Shown here: positions 17,897 through 27,372 of the stretch, in pieces
How positions within the stretch are numbered: the first letter of the stretch is position 1
Layout of the letters: each line of letters begins with the position of its first letter
Origin: Duganella sacchari
GTDB taxonomy: Bacteria > Pseudomonadota > Gammaproteobacteria > Burkholderiales > Burkholderiaceae_D
Assembly: GCF_900143065.1 (NCBI RefSeq)
Contig: NZ_FRCX01000006.1
Location: 62,001-126,000 of the forward strand
Reading direction: 5' to 3'
Length of the DNA stretch: 64,000 nt
Notes under the pieces: generated by a model
What the model was told of the DNA's origin: nothing
Database searches by the model: none
Seen by the model: only the letters and a program-made list of their open reading frames with translations
Translations under genes and position numbers: made by a program

Positions 17897-17938
17897 AATT
17901 AAAAAATCGCCTTTCATGGTGCTTCGCTCCCTCTTTTC

Positions 17939-20185
17939 ATGACACGCATGCCCAAACCGCAGCGCCTGGCGTATGCCCTGTCCGCTATCTTCACTGTATC
18001 AGCGTTGCCTGCCTACGCCCAGATGCCGCCCAAGCAGCGTGCGCCGCGCGTGGAAGACAAGAACGCTGTCACGACTGTCATGGCCGAAGACATCAGCGGC
18101 CGCCCGGAACGCGAGCTGAATCTGGAGCGCGATGCGGAAATCATCAAGGACAAGACCCGGGTCAAGGCCGATACGGCCTGCTATCGCCAGGTCGAGGACG
18201 AGGTGGAAGCCCAGGGCAATGTGAAAATCTGGCGCTTCGGCGACTATTTCACGGGCGATGAGCTCAAGCTGAATATGGATACCGGCAAGGGCTATATGCT
18301 CAAGCCGACCTACAAGCTGGAGTCCAACCACGCGCAGGGCAAGGCCGAGCGCCTCAACTTCATCAACGAAGATGAAGCGGTGGTCATCAACGGCACCTAC
18401 AGCACCTGCCAGAGCGCGGACCCGGACTGGTATCTGCGCTCCGATACGCTGAACCTGGACTCGGGCCGCGACGTCGGCACGGCCGGCAAGACGCTGATCT
18501 ACTTCAAGGACGTGCCGATTCTGGGCACGCCGGCGCTGTCGTTCTCGCTGTCGGGCGCGCGCCGTTCCGGCTGGCTGTCGCCGACGCCGGGCTTCGGTTC
18601 CAAGAACGGCGCCGAACTGGTGGTGCCGTACTACTTCAATATCGCGCCGAACCGCGATTTGACGCTGTACCCGAAAATCATTTCCAGCCGTGGCATTCAA
18701 ATCGGCGCCCTGGGCCGCTATCTGGGCGAGACCAATGGCGGCTTGTACCAGGGCGAGACCTACCTCGAGTACATGCCGCATGACCGCGAGTATGCCACCG
18801 CCAATCCGAATGAAAAGAGCGACCGCTGGATGGTGCGCTCGACCCACAACCAGGACATCACCAAGCAGTGGGCCTATAGCTGGAACTTCCGCGCCGCTTC
18901 GGATAACAACTATCCCAATGACTTTTCGAAGACCGTCTCCGGTTCCACCGAGCGTCAGCTGCTGCGCGAATTGCGCACCGATTACATTGGCGATTTCTGG
19001 ACCCTGACCGCGCGCGTACAGAAGTACCAGGTGCTGCAGGATCCGGAATCGGTGATCGACCGGTCGCTGACCGTGACGCGCCCGTATGACCGTCTGCCAG
19101 CGATTAACTTCAACGCGGCGCAGTACGACGTCGCCGGTGGCTTCGACTGGGCCTTCAACGCCGAGCTGACGCGCTTCTATCATCCGACGCTGATCAATGG
19201 CACGCGCCTGGTGGCGATTCCGCAGGTGAGCTATCCGATCATCGGCTCGAGCTACTTCATCACGCCGAAAGTGATGGTCAACATGGCCAGCTACCAGCTG
19301 GACGCGTACAACACCCAGAAGGCCGACAATCTGTCGCGCTCGGTGCCGACCTTCTCGCTGGATTCGGGCCTGGTGTTTGAGCGCGATGTCAAATTTGGCG
19401 GCAAGAACATGACGCAGACGCTGGAACCGCGCCTGTTCTATGTGAATACGCCGTACCGCGACCAGAGCCGCTTCCCGACCTTCGACACCGACGCCGCCAC
19501 CTTCAACTTCGCGCAGATCTTCAGCGAAAACCGCTTCGTCGGTTCGGACCGGATTGGCGACGCCAACCAGCTGACCGCCGCGCTGACCTCGCGCTTCCTC
19601 GATGCCAATGGCGCCGAGGCGCTGCGCCTGGCGTTCGGCCAGCGCTTCTATTTCCGCGACCAGCGCGTGCAGCTCGATTCGTCCACCCCGGTCGGCGATT
19701 CGCGCTCGGACATGCTGCTGGCCGCAACCGGCCGTATCTCGGAAACCTGGGCCTTCGACAGCGCCGTGCAGTACAACCCGGGCAGCAGCCGCATCGTCTC
19801 GGAAAGCTATACCGCGCAATGGATCCCGGGGCAGAAGAAGGTGCTCAACCTGGGCTATCGCTATCTGCGCGGCAGCTTCAAGAACATCGAAATTTCCAGT
19901 CAGTGGCCGATCTTCCAGCGCTGGTACGGCGTGGGCCGGGTCAGCTACTCGATGCAGGACAAGAAGATCCTGGAAAGCCTGGTCGGTCTGGAATACAACG
20001 CCGACTGCTGGGTGTTCCGTACCGGCGCGCAGCGCTTCGTGACCACGTCGACCAAGGCCTCGACCCAGATCTTCTTCCAGCTGGAGCTGAACGGCCTGTC
20101 GCACCTGGGCGTCGGCAGCCCGCTGGAAGCGATGAAGAGCAGTATTCCTGGCTACCAGCGCCTGAATGAGGGCTATGGCCGCTAA
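17939..20185 (+). CDS. lptD: LPS-assembly protein LptD
   Basis: LptD is the outer-membrane beta-barrel that inserts lipopolysaccharide into the outer leaflet, working with LptE (encoded at 38283). The 748-residue protein begins with a signal peptide ending near AYAQ (residues 1 to about 28), then the periplasmic OstA/LptA-like jellyroll (KADTACYRQ onwards) and a long barrel rich in alternating aromatic/polar strands. No good ribosome site precedes either ATG (17939 or 17948). The group II intron ends about 40 bp upstream, so the mRNA leader is made or blocked by splicing. It heads the conserved lptD-surA-pdxA-rsmA series. Confidence 0.94.
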   Translation: MTRMPKPQRLAYALSAIFTVSALPAYAQMPPKQRAPRVEDKNAVTTVMAEDISGRPERELNLERDAEIIKDKTRVKADTACYRQVEDEVEAQGNVKIWRFGDYFTGDELKLNMDTGKGYMLKPTYKLESNHAQGKAERLNFINEDEAVVINGTYSTCQSADPDWYLRSDTLNLDSGRDVGTAGKTLIYFKDVPILGTPALSFSLSGARRSGWLSPTPGFGSKNGAELVVPYYFNIAPNRDLTLYPKIISSRGIQIGALGRYLGETNGGLYQGETYLEYMPHDREYATANPNEKSDRWMVRSTHNQDITKQWAYSWNFRAASDNNYPNDFSKTVSGSTERQLLRELRTDYIGDFWTLTARVQKYQVLQDPESVIDRSLTVTRPYDRLPAINFNAAQYDVAGGFDWAFNAELTRFYHPTLINGTRLVAIPQVSYPIIGSSYFITPKVMVNMASYQLDAYNTQKADNLSRSVPTFSLDSGLVFERDVKFGGKNMTQTLEPRLFYVNTPYRDQSRFPTFDTDAATFNFAQIFSENRFVGSDRIGDANQLTAALTSRFLDANGAEALRLAFGQRFYFRDQRVQLDSSTPVGDSRSDMLLAATGRISETWAFDSAVQYNPGSSRIVSESYTAQWIPGQKKVLNLGYRYLRGSFKNIEISSQWPIFQRWYGVGRVSYSMQDKKILESLVGLEYNADCWVFRTGAQRFVTTSTKASTQIFFQLELNGLSHLGVGSPLEAMKSSIPGYQRLNEGYGR

Positions 20186-20267
20186 CTCCTGATGTACACT
20201 TGGCGTCCGCCGCGCAAAACATGTCGCGGCGCTTTTTGACTTTTTTACACCTCTTGAGCGTTCTACC

Positions 20268-21734
20268 ATGCGTAATGCCAGTAAGTACCAGATGAAAGTC
20301 CTCGCAGTCCTGTTGTGCACGGCCGCGCTCAGCGGTTGCAGCCTGTTCTCGTCGAAGAAAAAAGCCGAAGCGCCCACCGCGCCTGCCGCTACGGCGGCCG
20401 CACCGGCTGCTGACGCCAAACCTGCTGCCAAAAAAGAGGCCACCGCCGGCTTTATTCCGCCTGGCGAAACGGGCAATGTCTCGGTGGACTCGATCGTGGT
20501 GGTGGTCAATGACGACGTCATCACCCAGCGCGAACTGGATAACCGCATCAAGACCGTGACCGCCCGCATGAAGGCGCAGAACGTGCAGATGCCGTCGGCC
20601 GCCGACCTGCGCCGCCAACTGCTGGAGCGCATGATTGTCGAACGTTCGCAGCTGCAGATGGCCAAGGAATTTGGCGTGCGCGTGGACGACCTGCAACTGG
20701 ACCGCGCCATTCAGCGTATCGCCGAAGCGCAGAAGCTGACCGTGCAGGACCTGCGCAACCAGATGGAAAAGGATGGCACGCCGTATGCGGCCTTCCGCGA
20801 AGAGATCCGCGAAGAGATCATCATGCAGCGTCTGCGCGAGCATGAGGTGGATGCCAAGATCCAGATTTCCGACGCCGAGGTGGACAGCTTCGTGGCGGCT
20901 GAAAAAGCCGCTGCCGCCGAGCAGTTTGAAGTCAATATCTCGCAGATCATGATACGCATTCCGGACAACGCCACGGCGGAAGTGATCGCCCAGCGCCGCG
21001 CCCGCGCCGAAGAAGTGATGCGCCAGCTGCGCACCGGCGCCGACTTCGCCAAGATGGCGGCGACCTACTCGGACGCCAGCGATGCGCTGCAGGGCGGCGT
21101 GGTGGGCTGGCGTCAGCCCGAGCGTCTGCCGCCGGTGTTTGCCGAAGCGCTGTCCAAGCTGAAAGCGGGCCAGGTGACGCCGATCATCAAGAGCACCGGC
21201 GCGTTCCACATCCTGAAGGCGGTGGACCGCCGCAGCCTGGCCGAGGCGCAAGCCGTGGCCGCAGTGCAGCAGACCCACGCGCGCCACATCCTGATCAAGG
21301 TCACGCCGGCCATGAGTGCGGCGGACGCCAAGCGCAAGCTGCTGGACCTGAAGGAGCGTCTGGACAACAACGCCGCCAAGTTTGAAGACCTGGCGCGCCT
21401 GGTCTCGAACGATGGTTCGGCGGCCAAGGGCGGCGATCTGGGCTGGCTCTATCCCGGCGACATCGTGCCGGAATTCGAAACGGCCATGAACAACCTGAAA
21501 ATCGGCGAAATCAGCCAGCCGGTGGAAACCAGCTTCGGCCTGCACCTGATCCAGGTGCTGGAACGTAAGAGCGACGACGTCTCGAAAGAGCGCGAGCGCA
21601 ACAACGCGCGCCAGGCGCTGCGGGACCGCAAACTGGAAGAAGCCACCGAAAGCTGGCAGCGTGAAGTCCGCGACCGCGCCTACGTTGAGTACCGCAACGA
21701 AGACGACAAGGCCGCCAACGCCGCCAACAAGTAA
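20268..21734 (+). CDS. surA: Periplasmic chaperone / peptidyl-prolyl isomerase SurA, with a lipoprotein-type signal
   Basis: SurA escorts unfolded outer-membrane proteins such as LptD to the Bam complex. The 488-residue protein has the SurA N-domain (SIVVVVNDDVITQRELDNRI), two parvulin domains (around residues 215-315 and 335-430) and the C-terminal helix. Its leader ends in TAALSGC, a clear lipobox, followed by an Ala/Pro/Lys-rich linker of about 50 residues, whereas E. coli SurA is soluble. An alternative ATG at 20292 would leave the same lipobox. It lies between lptD and pdxA as in other proteobacteria. Confidence 0.93.
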   Translation: MRNASKYQMKVLAVLLCTAALSGCSLFSSKKKAEAPTAPAATAAAPAADAKPAAKKEATAGFIPPGETGNVSVDSIVVVVNDDVITQRELDNRIKTVTARMKAQNVQMPSAADLRRQLLERMIVERSQLQMAKEFGVRVDDLQLDRAIQRIAEAQKLTVQDLRNQMEKDGTPYAAFREEIREEIIMQRLREHEVDAKIQISDAEVDSFVAAEKAAAAEQFEVNISQIMIRIPDNATAEVIAQRRARAEEVMRQLRTGADFAKMAATYSDASDALQGGVVGWRQPERLPPVFAEALSKLKAGQVTPIIKSTGAFHILKAVDRRSLAEAQAVAAVQQTHARHILIKVTPAMSAADAKRKLLDLKERLDNNAAKFEDLARLVSNDGSAAKGGDLGWLYPGDIVPEFETAMNNLKIGEISQPVETSFGLHLIQVLERKSDDVSKERERNNARQALRDRKLEEATESWQREVRDRAYVEYRNEDDKAANAANK

Positions 21735-21752
21735 CAAGAAAGGGGAGCACAC

Positions 21753-22820
21753 TTGAGCGCCACTTCACCTCAACGGCGCCCGGGAGTGCGCCCTGCTATT
21801 GCCGTCACCATCGGCGAACCGGCCGGCATCGGCCCGGAAATCTCGATCCGCGCGGCCTGGGCGCGGCGGCACGAAGTCAATTGCGTGCTGCTGGGCGATG
21901 CCGCCTTCCTGGCCATGACGGCCGCCGAGATCGACCCCGCGATCCGCCTGTCCTCGCTGTCGCTGATGGCGGTGCGCAATGGCGGCCTGCCGCACTTTGG
22001 CGCCGACCGCATCAGCGTGATCGACGTGCCGCTGGACGCCCACGTGGTGCCGGGCCGGCTGGACAAGGAAAACGGCCGCGCCGTGCTGGCCACGCTGGAC
22101 GCCGCGATTGAAGGCGTGCAGGCCGGCTGGTTCGAGGCCGTGGTCACGGCGCCGCTGCAAAAGAGCACCATCAACGACGCCGGCGTCAAGTTCTCCGGCC
22201 ATACCGAATACTTCGCGGAAAAGACCGGCGCCGGGCAGGTGGTGATGATGCTGGCCGGCCCACAAGCCGGTTCCGGCGACGCGCTGCGCGTGGCGTTGGC
22301 GACCACGCACCTGCCGTTGAAACAGGTATCGGCGGCGCTGACCCTGGACGGGCTGGCGCGCGTGCTGGACATCATCGATGCCGACCTGCGCCACAAGTTC
22401 GGCATCGCCCGCCCGCGCATCCTGGTGTGCGGCCTGAACCCGCATGCGGGCGAGGGCGGCTATCTGGGGCGCGAAGAGATCGACACCATCACGCCGGCCA
22501 TCGCGGCGGCGCAGGCGCGCGGCATCGACGCGGCGGGGCCATATCCGGCCGACACGCTGTTCCAGCCCAAGTACCTGCAAGGCGCCGACTGCGTGCTGGC
22601 CATGTACCACGACCAGGGCTTGCCGGTGTTGAAGTACGCCACCTTTGGCCATGGCGTCAACATTACGCTGGGCCTGCCGCTGATCCGCACCTCGGTCGAT
22701 CACGGCACGGCGCTGGACCTGGCCGCGCAAGGCCTGGGCCAGGCCGACTGCGGCAGCATGGAGCAGGCCATCAGCGCCGCGCTGGCCATGGCAAATAATT
22801 CTTTGGACAATAAAAAATGA
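21753..22820 (+). CDS. pdxA: 4-hydroxythreonine-4-phosphate dehydrogenase PdxA
   Basis: PdxA oxidises 4-phosphohydroxy-L-threonine with NAD+ in pyridoxal phosphate synthesis. The 355-residue protein carries [12 protein letters not shown] at the N-terminus, the HTEYFAE metal-binding His, the NPHAGEGG motif and the late [11 protein letters not shown] segment, all PdxA hallmarks. The start codon is TTG at 21753, supported by a strong AGGGGAG site 5 nt upstream and by the lack of a suitable ATG before the conserved region. The stop overlaps the rsmA start by 4 nt. Confidence 0.94.
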   Translation: MSATSPQRRPGVRPAIAVTIGEPAGIGPEISIRAAWARRHEVNCVLLGDAAFLAMTAAEIDPAIRLSSLSLMAVRNGGLPHFGADRISVIDVPLDAHVVPGRLDKENGRAVLATLDAAIEGVQAGWFEAVVTAPLQKSTINDAGVKFSGHTEYFAEKTGAGQVVMMLAGPQAGSGDALRVALATTHLPLKQVSAALTLDGLARVLDIIDADLRHKFGIARPRILVCGLNPHAGEGGYLGREEIDTITPAIAAAQARGIDAAGPYPADTLFQPKYLQGADCVLAMYHDQGLPVLKYATFGHGVNITLGLPLIRTSVDHGTALDLAAQGLGQADCGSMEQAISAALAMANNSLDNKK

Positions 22821-23587
22821 AACAACACGTAGCCCGCAAACGCTTCGGCCAAAACTTCCTGCATGACCAGCATGTGCTGGGCAGCATTACCGAATCCATC
22901 AACCCGCAGCCTGGCGACACCATGGTCGAAATCGGCCCCGGCCTGGCGGCCATGACCGACCAGCTGCTGCGCTCGCTGAAGCACATGCACGTGGTGGAGC
23001 TGGACCGCGACCTGGTGGCGCGGCTGGAAAAAGCCTATCCGCGCGACAGGCTGACCGTGCATTCCGGCGACGCGCTGAAGTTTGACTTTGGCGCCATCCC
23101 GGTGCCGGAGGGCGACAAGCTGCGCATCGTCGGCAACCTGCCATACAACATTTCCAGCCCGCTGCTGTTCCACCTGGCGACGTTTGCCACGCGCGTGCAG
23201 GACCAGCACTTCATGCTGCAAAAAGAGGTGGTGGAGCGCATGGTGGCAGAGCCGGGCAGCAAGGTCTATGGCCGCCTGTCGGTGATGCTGCAATGGCGCT
23301 ATGACATGTCGCTGCTGTTCGTGGTGCCGCCGGAAGCGTTCGATCCGCCGCCCAAGGTGGATTCGGCCATCGTCCGCATGATCCCGATTGCCAATCCGCT
23401 GCCGTGCGACCAGGCCAAGCTGGAAGCCGTGGTGCAGAAAGCCTTCTCGCAGCGCCGTAAAGTCATCCGTAACTGCCTGAGCGGCATGTTCACCGAAGAA
23501 CAGATCATCGCTGCCGGCATCACGCCCACCGACCGTCCGGAAGCCGTGGGCCTGGCCCAGTACGTGGCGCTGGCCAACCTGCTGTAA
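22817..23587 (+). CDS. rsmA: 16S rRNA (adenine1518/1519-N6)-dimethyltransferase RsmA (KsgA)
   Basis: RsmA dimethylates two adjacent adenines in helix 45 of 16S rRNA during 30S maturation. The 256-residue protein shows [11 protein letters not shown] at the N-terminus, the SAM motif [11 protein letters not shown], and the catalytic [11 protein letters not shown] (motif IV). It begins inside the pdxA stop (ATGA) and closes the lptD-surA-pdxA-rsmA run. Confidence 0.95.
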   Translation: MKQHVARKRFGQNFLHDQHVLGSITESINPQPGDTMVEIGPGLAAMTDQLLRSLKHMHVVELDRDLVARLEKAYPRDRLTVHSGDALKFDFGAIPVPEGDKLRIVGNLPYNISSPLLFHLATFATRVQDQHFMLQKEVVERMVAEPGSKVYGRLSVMLQWRYDMSLLFVVPPEAFDPPPKVDSAIVRMIPIANPLPCDQAKLEAVVQKAFSQRRKVIRNCLSGMFTEEQIIAAGITPTDRPEAVGLAQYVALANLL

Positions 23588-23601
23588 CTTTTCCTCAAGA
23601 C

Positions 23602-23630
23602 AAAAAAAAGCCCGCTAAAGCTAGCGGGCT
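23602..23630 (-). terminator. Rho-independent terminator, minus strand (perhaps also stopping rsmA transcripts)
   Basis: A 9-bp perfect stem, AGCCCGCTA/TAGCGGGCT with a 4-base loop, is flanked by eight A on its left. Read on the minus strand this gives a GC stem followed by a U run, suited to ending transcripts from the lipoprotein gene at 23748. There is no U run on the plus side. Confidence 0.75.
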
Positions 23631-23747
23631 GAATCCATTTCCTTTGCAAGAAGTGGAGGAGACAAGTGCAGTATGCTGCGTTACAGCATATATTGCTACT
23701 TTATTTTCCAAATATCAATTATTTGGAAAACATATATCTCATCCCTC

Positions 23748-24380
23748 TTAGCCGGAGGTTGCCGGTGCCTGGGTGCAGTTGACCAGGACGTTGCTGACCG
23801 GGCTGTTTGGCATCACGCCGGTGCCATTGGTGACGGTGCAGATCAGATTGTTTTTCGGATCCTGCACGGTCACGCCGTAAGCCTGGCCGGTGTAGACGGC
23901 AATGCCGAACGCAAAGTCGCCGGTGCCATTGGTGGTCGCATCGCTGCTGATGGCGATGGCGCCGCCGGTCGAGCCGTTCAGCAGCGTCACGGTACGTGCC
24001 GCCTTGGTCACCGGGTCAGGCGTCAGGCCGGTGATCTGGCCGCTCAGGATGTAGCTGTTCTGGACGCAGGTCACCAGCGCCTGGATGGTGACGGTGTGGC
24101 CGGCCGAACCCTGGCCGCCTGCCACGCTGCACTGCATATTGTCAGGATTTTTCTGTACCACGATGTTGTAGTCGGTGCCGTAGTCGATTTGCTTGGGAAA
24201 CGCAAACGTGGTGGCGGCCACCGGCACCGAGACGGTATCACCGCCGTTGGCCAGGACCAGGCCGGTGCTATTGACGTTGACCGCCGAGCCTTGCACCGTA
24301 AATTGCGCTTTGCCGCCGCAAGCGGCCAGAACAGCAGTCAGCGCCAGCGCAGCAGCGGTGCATACATACGAAAATTTCAT
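23748..24380 (-). CDS. Lipoprotein of unknown function (paralogue of next gene)
   Basis: The 210-residue protein starts with a lipoprotein signal (ALTAVLAACGG lipobox, Cys about residue 21). The mature part consists of two beta-rich units of about 90 residues, each with a TGLVLANGGD-type opening, a FAF/GIAVY strand and a closing CxV. It lacks enzyme motifs. Tandem units of this kind are common in Oxalobacteraceae surface lipoproteins, but no function is known. It is followed by a terminator at 23602-23630 and preceded by a related gene in the same direction. Confidence 0.7.
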   Translation of the reverse strand: MKFSYVCTAAALALTAVLAACGGKAQFTVQGSAVNVNSTGLVLANGGDTVSVPVAATTFAFPKQIDYGTDYNIVVQKNPDNMQCSVAGGQGSAGHTVTIQALVTCVQNSYILSGQITGLTPDPVTKAARTVTLLNGSTGGAIAISSDATTNGTGDFAFGIAVYTGQAYGVTVQDPKNNLICTVTNGTGVMPNSPVSNVLVNCTQAPATSG

Positions 24381-24414
24381 CTAATTCTCCAGAGTGTTTG
24401 AACGGTGCCGCAGC

Positions 24415-25011
24415 TTAATTGCACCTGACGATCAGGCCCAGCGCATCGCCGCTTGGCATCGTGCCTGGGTTGTTACTCGGATCCACCGCGCAGGTCTGGC
24501 CGGTCGGCTGGGTCAGCACCGAGGCGCCGAACAGCGAGCCATCCGCCACTTTGGTCGGGAATACGAAGCTGACATCCGCGCCAGCGGTGGCTGGTGGGTC
24601 GATCCGCACCAGATCCGAACCGTTGGCCACCACCAGGCCCGCGCCTTTCAGGCCTTTGACCGAGCCGCCAAGGGTGTAGGGATTGGTAACGCAGGTGACC
24701 GTCACATACACGTTATAGCCGTTGGCCTTGTTGACGTTGTTGGCCAGCGTGCACTTGGCGCCGGCAGGCGGGGTATCGATTTCAACGTCGAACTGCTCGT
24801 CGGTCGCCAGCAGCTTGGTGAACACGAACGTGCTGGTATTGGGTTCGATAGGCAGCTTTTCGCCATTGCCTTTATTGATCAGCACCAGGCCGGTCTTGGT
24901 CAGACCGTTAACCGAGCCGGACAGCGCGAGGCTACCGTTGTTGCCGCCGCAGGCGCTCAGGATGACAGCACACAGCAGGGCAAGACCCGCACGCAGATAC
25001 GAACTTTTCAT
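24415..25011 (-). CDS. Lipoprotein of unknown function (paralogue of previous gene)
   Basis: This 198-residue protein has a lipoprotein signal (CAVILSACGG). Its two beta-rich units open with LSGSVNGLTKTGLVLIN and LGGSVKGLKGAGLVVAN and share the closing Cys pattern of its neighbour. The start at 25011 is preferred over the upstream ATG because a GGAGAG site lies just before it and the signal peptide begins there. The 34-bp gap to the next gene suggests a two-gene operon from duplication. Function unknown; a surface-exposed or matrix role is a guess. Confidence 0.7.
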   Translation of the reverse strand: MKSSYLRAGLALLCAVILSACGGNNGSLALSGSVNGLTKTGLVLINKGNGEKLPIEPNTSTFVFTKLLATDEQFDVEIDTPPAGAKCTLANNVNKANGYNVYVTVTCVTNPYTLGGSVKGLKGAGLVVANGSDLVRIDPPATAGADVSFVFPTKVADGSLFGASVLTQPTGQTCAVDPSNNPGTMPSGDALGLIVRCN

Positions 25012-25142
25012 AAAAACTCTCTCCAAAACGAATAGGCCCGGCAGCACGCACGGGAGGCAGCATATTACACGTGTGGGCCGTATTTTAGTGCATTTGGTAA
25101 CTTGAAACGCTCAATGGATGTAACAGCGTGTGTCGCCCCGGT

Positions 25143-26540
25143 TTATTTGACCTGCGCCACCTCGCAGCGGGAGCGGCGCCCGTCGAGCTCGCAGCGGTTG
25201 CGGATGGTGCCTTGCAAATCATGCACTTCCACATGCCATTGCTGCGCGCCGCGGCGTTCCATGGTCATGAAGCCGAAGCCGTCCACCCAGGAACTGAAGT
25301 GCTCGACCACCGCGCCCGGCGCCGGCGTCACGCCTGGCGGCAAGCGTTCCGGCAGCGGCACGATGTCTTCCGAGGTGCCGGCAAACCCGGCAATGAACTG
25401 GCTCGGATGGCCGCTCGAGAAGCTGGCCTGCTGCCACAGGTGGACGTGGCCCGACAGCAGCGCCTGCACGGCGGGCGGGAAGTATTGCGGATTGACCGAG
25501 CCCATGGCCGCCTGCAGGCCGGCGTCGCCCGGCAGCAGCACGATGCTGCCGTCGGCCTTGCGGTCGGCGCCCATGCCCAGCAGCGGATGGTGGGCGATGG
25601 CGAGGTTGTTTGGCGCCTGCTGCGACAGCGCGGCCATTTTGCGGTACAGGTCCTGGTATCTGGCATAGCCGACGTCGCCCGGTTTCAGGCCTTTCCAGGT
25701 GGTGTTGGCGGTGTCCAGCACCAGCAACTGGGTGGCCTGGCCGATCCGCACCGCATACGGATCGCTGTAGTTGCCGACGTCGTCGTCGGCGGCGGCGTTG
25801 CAGTCGCGGCCCTTGAGCAGCGGGCGCGGATCAAGGAAGCGCCAGTAGCCTTGGCCGCCGCGCAGGCAGTTTTCGTGATTGCCGCGCGCCATGATCCACG
25901 GCGCCGCGTCCAGCAGCCTGGCGCCGGGCGCGAAGAAATCGGCGTCCCACGCGTCCCAGCCGTAGCCCCACGGGCTGCCGGCGCAGCCAGCGTTGCCGTC
26001 GGGGCAGGCGTTTTCGCGGTAGTGGTAGTCGCCCACGTGGATCACCAGGTCGGGCTTCCAGGCGGCCGCCTGGGCGGCAGTGGTGGCAAATGGGTATTGC
26101 TGGCTGTCGTTGCAGGCTTGCCAGCTGTTGCTGCTTTTTTGCAGGCGGCAGCCGGTGTCGCCGATAACCACGATGCGCTGCGGCTCCGCCTTCGGCAGCG
26201 GCAGTGCGCGGCCCAGCACGCTGGCGCTGGTGGTGCCGGCCGGCAGGGGCGTCTCGCAGGTCAGCAGCGGAAATTCGGCCGGTTTGGAGTCGGCCGGCGC
26301 CGAGGGCGTGGCGCGCAGCGCGATGGTCTGGGCCGGCGCGCGCAGCTGCATGGGCTGGCTGTGCTGGTTGATGACAATCGCGGGGCAGGCGGGCGCGTCG
26401 ATCAGCACGCGGGCCACGGCGGCGCCGTATTCGCCCAGTACCACGTAGGAAGTGAAATCTGGTGGTGGCGACGGATTGGTGGCGGCGCAGCCGGTCAGCA
26501 GCAGGGCGATGGCCCCACGTTTCAAGGTAGATAACAGCAC
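25143..26540 (-). CDS. Lipoprotein metallophosphoesterase (calcineurin-like)
   Basis: The 465-residue protein has the full dinuclear metal set of calcineurin-like phosphatases: GDTGCR, HVGDYHYR, RGNHENC, AHHPLLG and SGHVHLW. A preceding domain of about 130 residues resembles the N-terminal domain of secreted purple-acid-type phosphatases. The leader LLLTGCAAT is a lipobox, so it acts outside the cytoplasm. The GTG at 26540 with GGAG 5 nt upstream is preferred; the ATG at 26576 would add 12 residues before the signal. It is divergent from the HAD gene. The substrate is not predictable. Confidence 0.82.
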   Translation of the reverse strand: MLLSTLKRGAIALLLTGCAATNPSPPPDFTSYVVLGEYGAAVARVLIDAPACPAIVINQHSQPMQLRAPAQTIALRATPSAPADSKPAEFPLLTCETPLPAGTTSASVLGRALPLPKAEPQRIVVIGDTGCRLQKSSNSWQACNDSQQYPFATTAAQAAAWKPDLVIHVGDYHYRENACPDGNAGCAGSPWGYGWDAWDADFFAPGARLLDAAPWIMARGNHENCLRGGQGYWRFLDPRPLLKGRDCNAAADDDVGNYSDPYAVRIGQATQLLVLDTANTTWKGLKPGDVGYARYQDLYRKMAALSQQAPNNLAIAHHPLLGMGADRKADGSIVLLPGDAGLQAAMGSVNPQYFPPAVQALLSGHVHLWQQASFSSGHPSQFIAGFAGTSEDIVPLPERLPPGVTPAPGAVVEHFSSWVDGFGFMTMERRGAQQWHVEVHDLQGTIRNRCELDGRRSRCEVAQVK

Positions 26541-26616
26541 GGGATCTCCAGCGGAATAATCCGCATAATCTACCATGCCCTTACAATATGCTTGTTCCCC
26601 ACCTTGTAGACCGATC

Positions 26617-27324
26617 ATGACTTCACGCCGCCCCTTAGCCTTGCTGTTCGATCTGGACGATACCCTGTGGCCGATCAGCCCGGTGATTGCCGCCGCCGAA
26701 GTCAGCTGGCACGCCTGGCTGGCCGCGCATGCGCCCAGGGTGGCGCAGGCATTCAGCATTGCCGAGCTGCGCGTGCGCCGCATGGCGCTGCTGGAGCGCC
26801 GGCCCGAGCTGGTCGCCGATTTATACCAGCTGCGCCGCGAAGCGCTGGCCGAGATCTTTGCCGAGGCCGGCGAGGACCCGGTTCACATCGAAGGCTCGAT
26901 GCAGCATTTTGCCGTGCAGCGCAACCGCGTGACGCCGTTTGACGATGTGTTGCCGGTATTGCCGCTGCTGCAGGGCATGCTGCGCCTGGGCGTGATCACC
27001 AATGGCAACGCCGACCTTGAAGTGATCGGCATGGACCACCATTTTGAATACCAGCTGTCCTCGTCCACGTTTGGCCGCGCCAAGCCGGACCCGGACATCT
27101 TCCGCACCGCGTGCGAGGCCATGGGCGTGGCGCCGCAGGATGCCGTCTACGTCGGCGACGACCTGCGGCTGGACGTGCAGGGCGCCCAGGGCGCCGGCCT
27201 GCGCGCGGTCTGGATGAACCGCCACGGCAGCACGGCCCATCTGGACGCGGGCGTGACGCCGGATGCGATTTGCGCCACGTTTGACGAGCTGCTGGCCTGG
27301 ATACGTGGGCAGATGCAGCATTGA
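26617..27324 (+). CDS. HAD-family hydrolase
   Basis: This 235-residue haloacid-dehalogenase-type phosphatase has the nucleophile motif FDLDDTLWP, motif II ITNGN, the Lys in GRAKPDPDIF and the acidic motif GDDLRLD. The cap is a helical insert between motifs I and II (residues about 20-100), typical of subfamily I phosphoglycolate or pyrimidine phosphatases. The start at 26617 is chosen because similarity begins there; an in-frame ATG at 26575 adds 14 unrelated residues. It precedes hrcA by 48 bp. Confidence 0.85.
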   Translation: MTSRRPLALLFDLDDTLWPISPVIAAAEVSWHAWLAAHAPRVAQAFSIAELRVRRMALLERRPELVADLYQLRREALAEIFAEAGEDPVHIEGSMQHFAVQRNRVTPFDDVLPVLPLLQGMLRLGVITNGNADLEVIGMDHHFEYQLSSSTFGRAKPDPDIFRTACEAMGVAPQDAVYVGDDLRLDVQGAQGAGLRAVWMNRHGSTAHLDAGVTPDAICATFDELLAWIRGQMQH

Positions 27325-27372
27325 CGTGCATAATAGGCAGAACATCTTCACCGGCAATCACTGATATTTAGT

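Larger units (their letters stand above)
15021..17899 (+). mobile_element. Group II intron with RT/maturase ORF, inserted between amgK and lptD
   Basis: The proposed 5' end is GTGCG at 15021, matching the group II GUGYG rule. The 3' end, after domain VI, is placed at AAT near 17899 (error 1-2 bases). Domain V (17822-17855) is a textbook 34-nt hairpin, and domain VI carries a bulged A at 17890 as a likely branch point. The last exon bases GGATTCA (15014-15020) can pair with UGAAUCU at 15304-15310, a fitting EBS1 distance; an identical UGAAUCU recurs at 15713-15719. A perfect 9-bp UUCG-loop hairpin lies at 15312-15333. The 1,083 bases before the ORF hold no convincing gene and are intron RNA domains I-IV, longer than usual. 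All expected parts for splicing and retrohoming appear present. Confidence 0.88.

Noticed and set aside
17999..20710. Minus-strand open frame of 903 codons
   Set aside because: It is antisense to lptD and surA, with no domain or plausible start.
19941..21752. Minus-strand open frame of 603 codons
   Set aside because: It is a shadow of surA and the lptD end.
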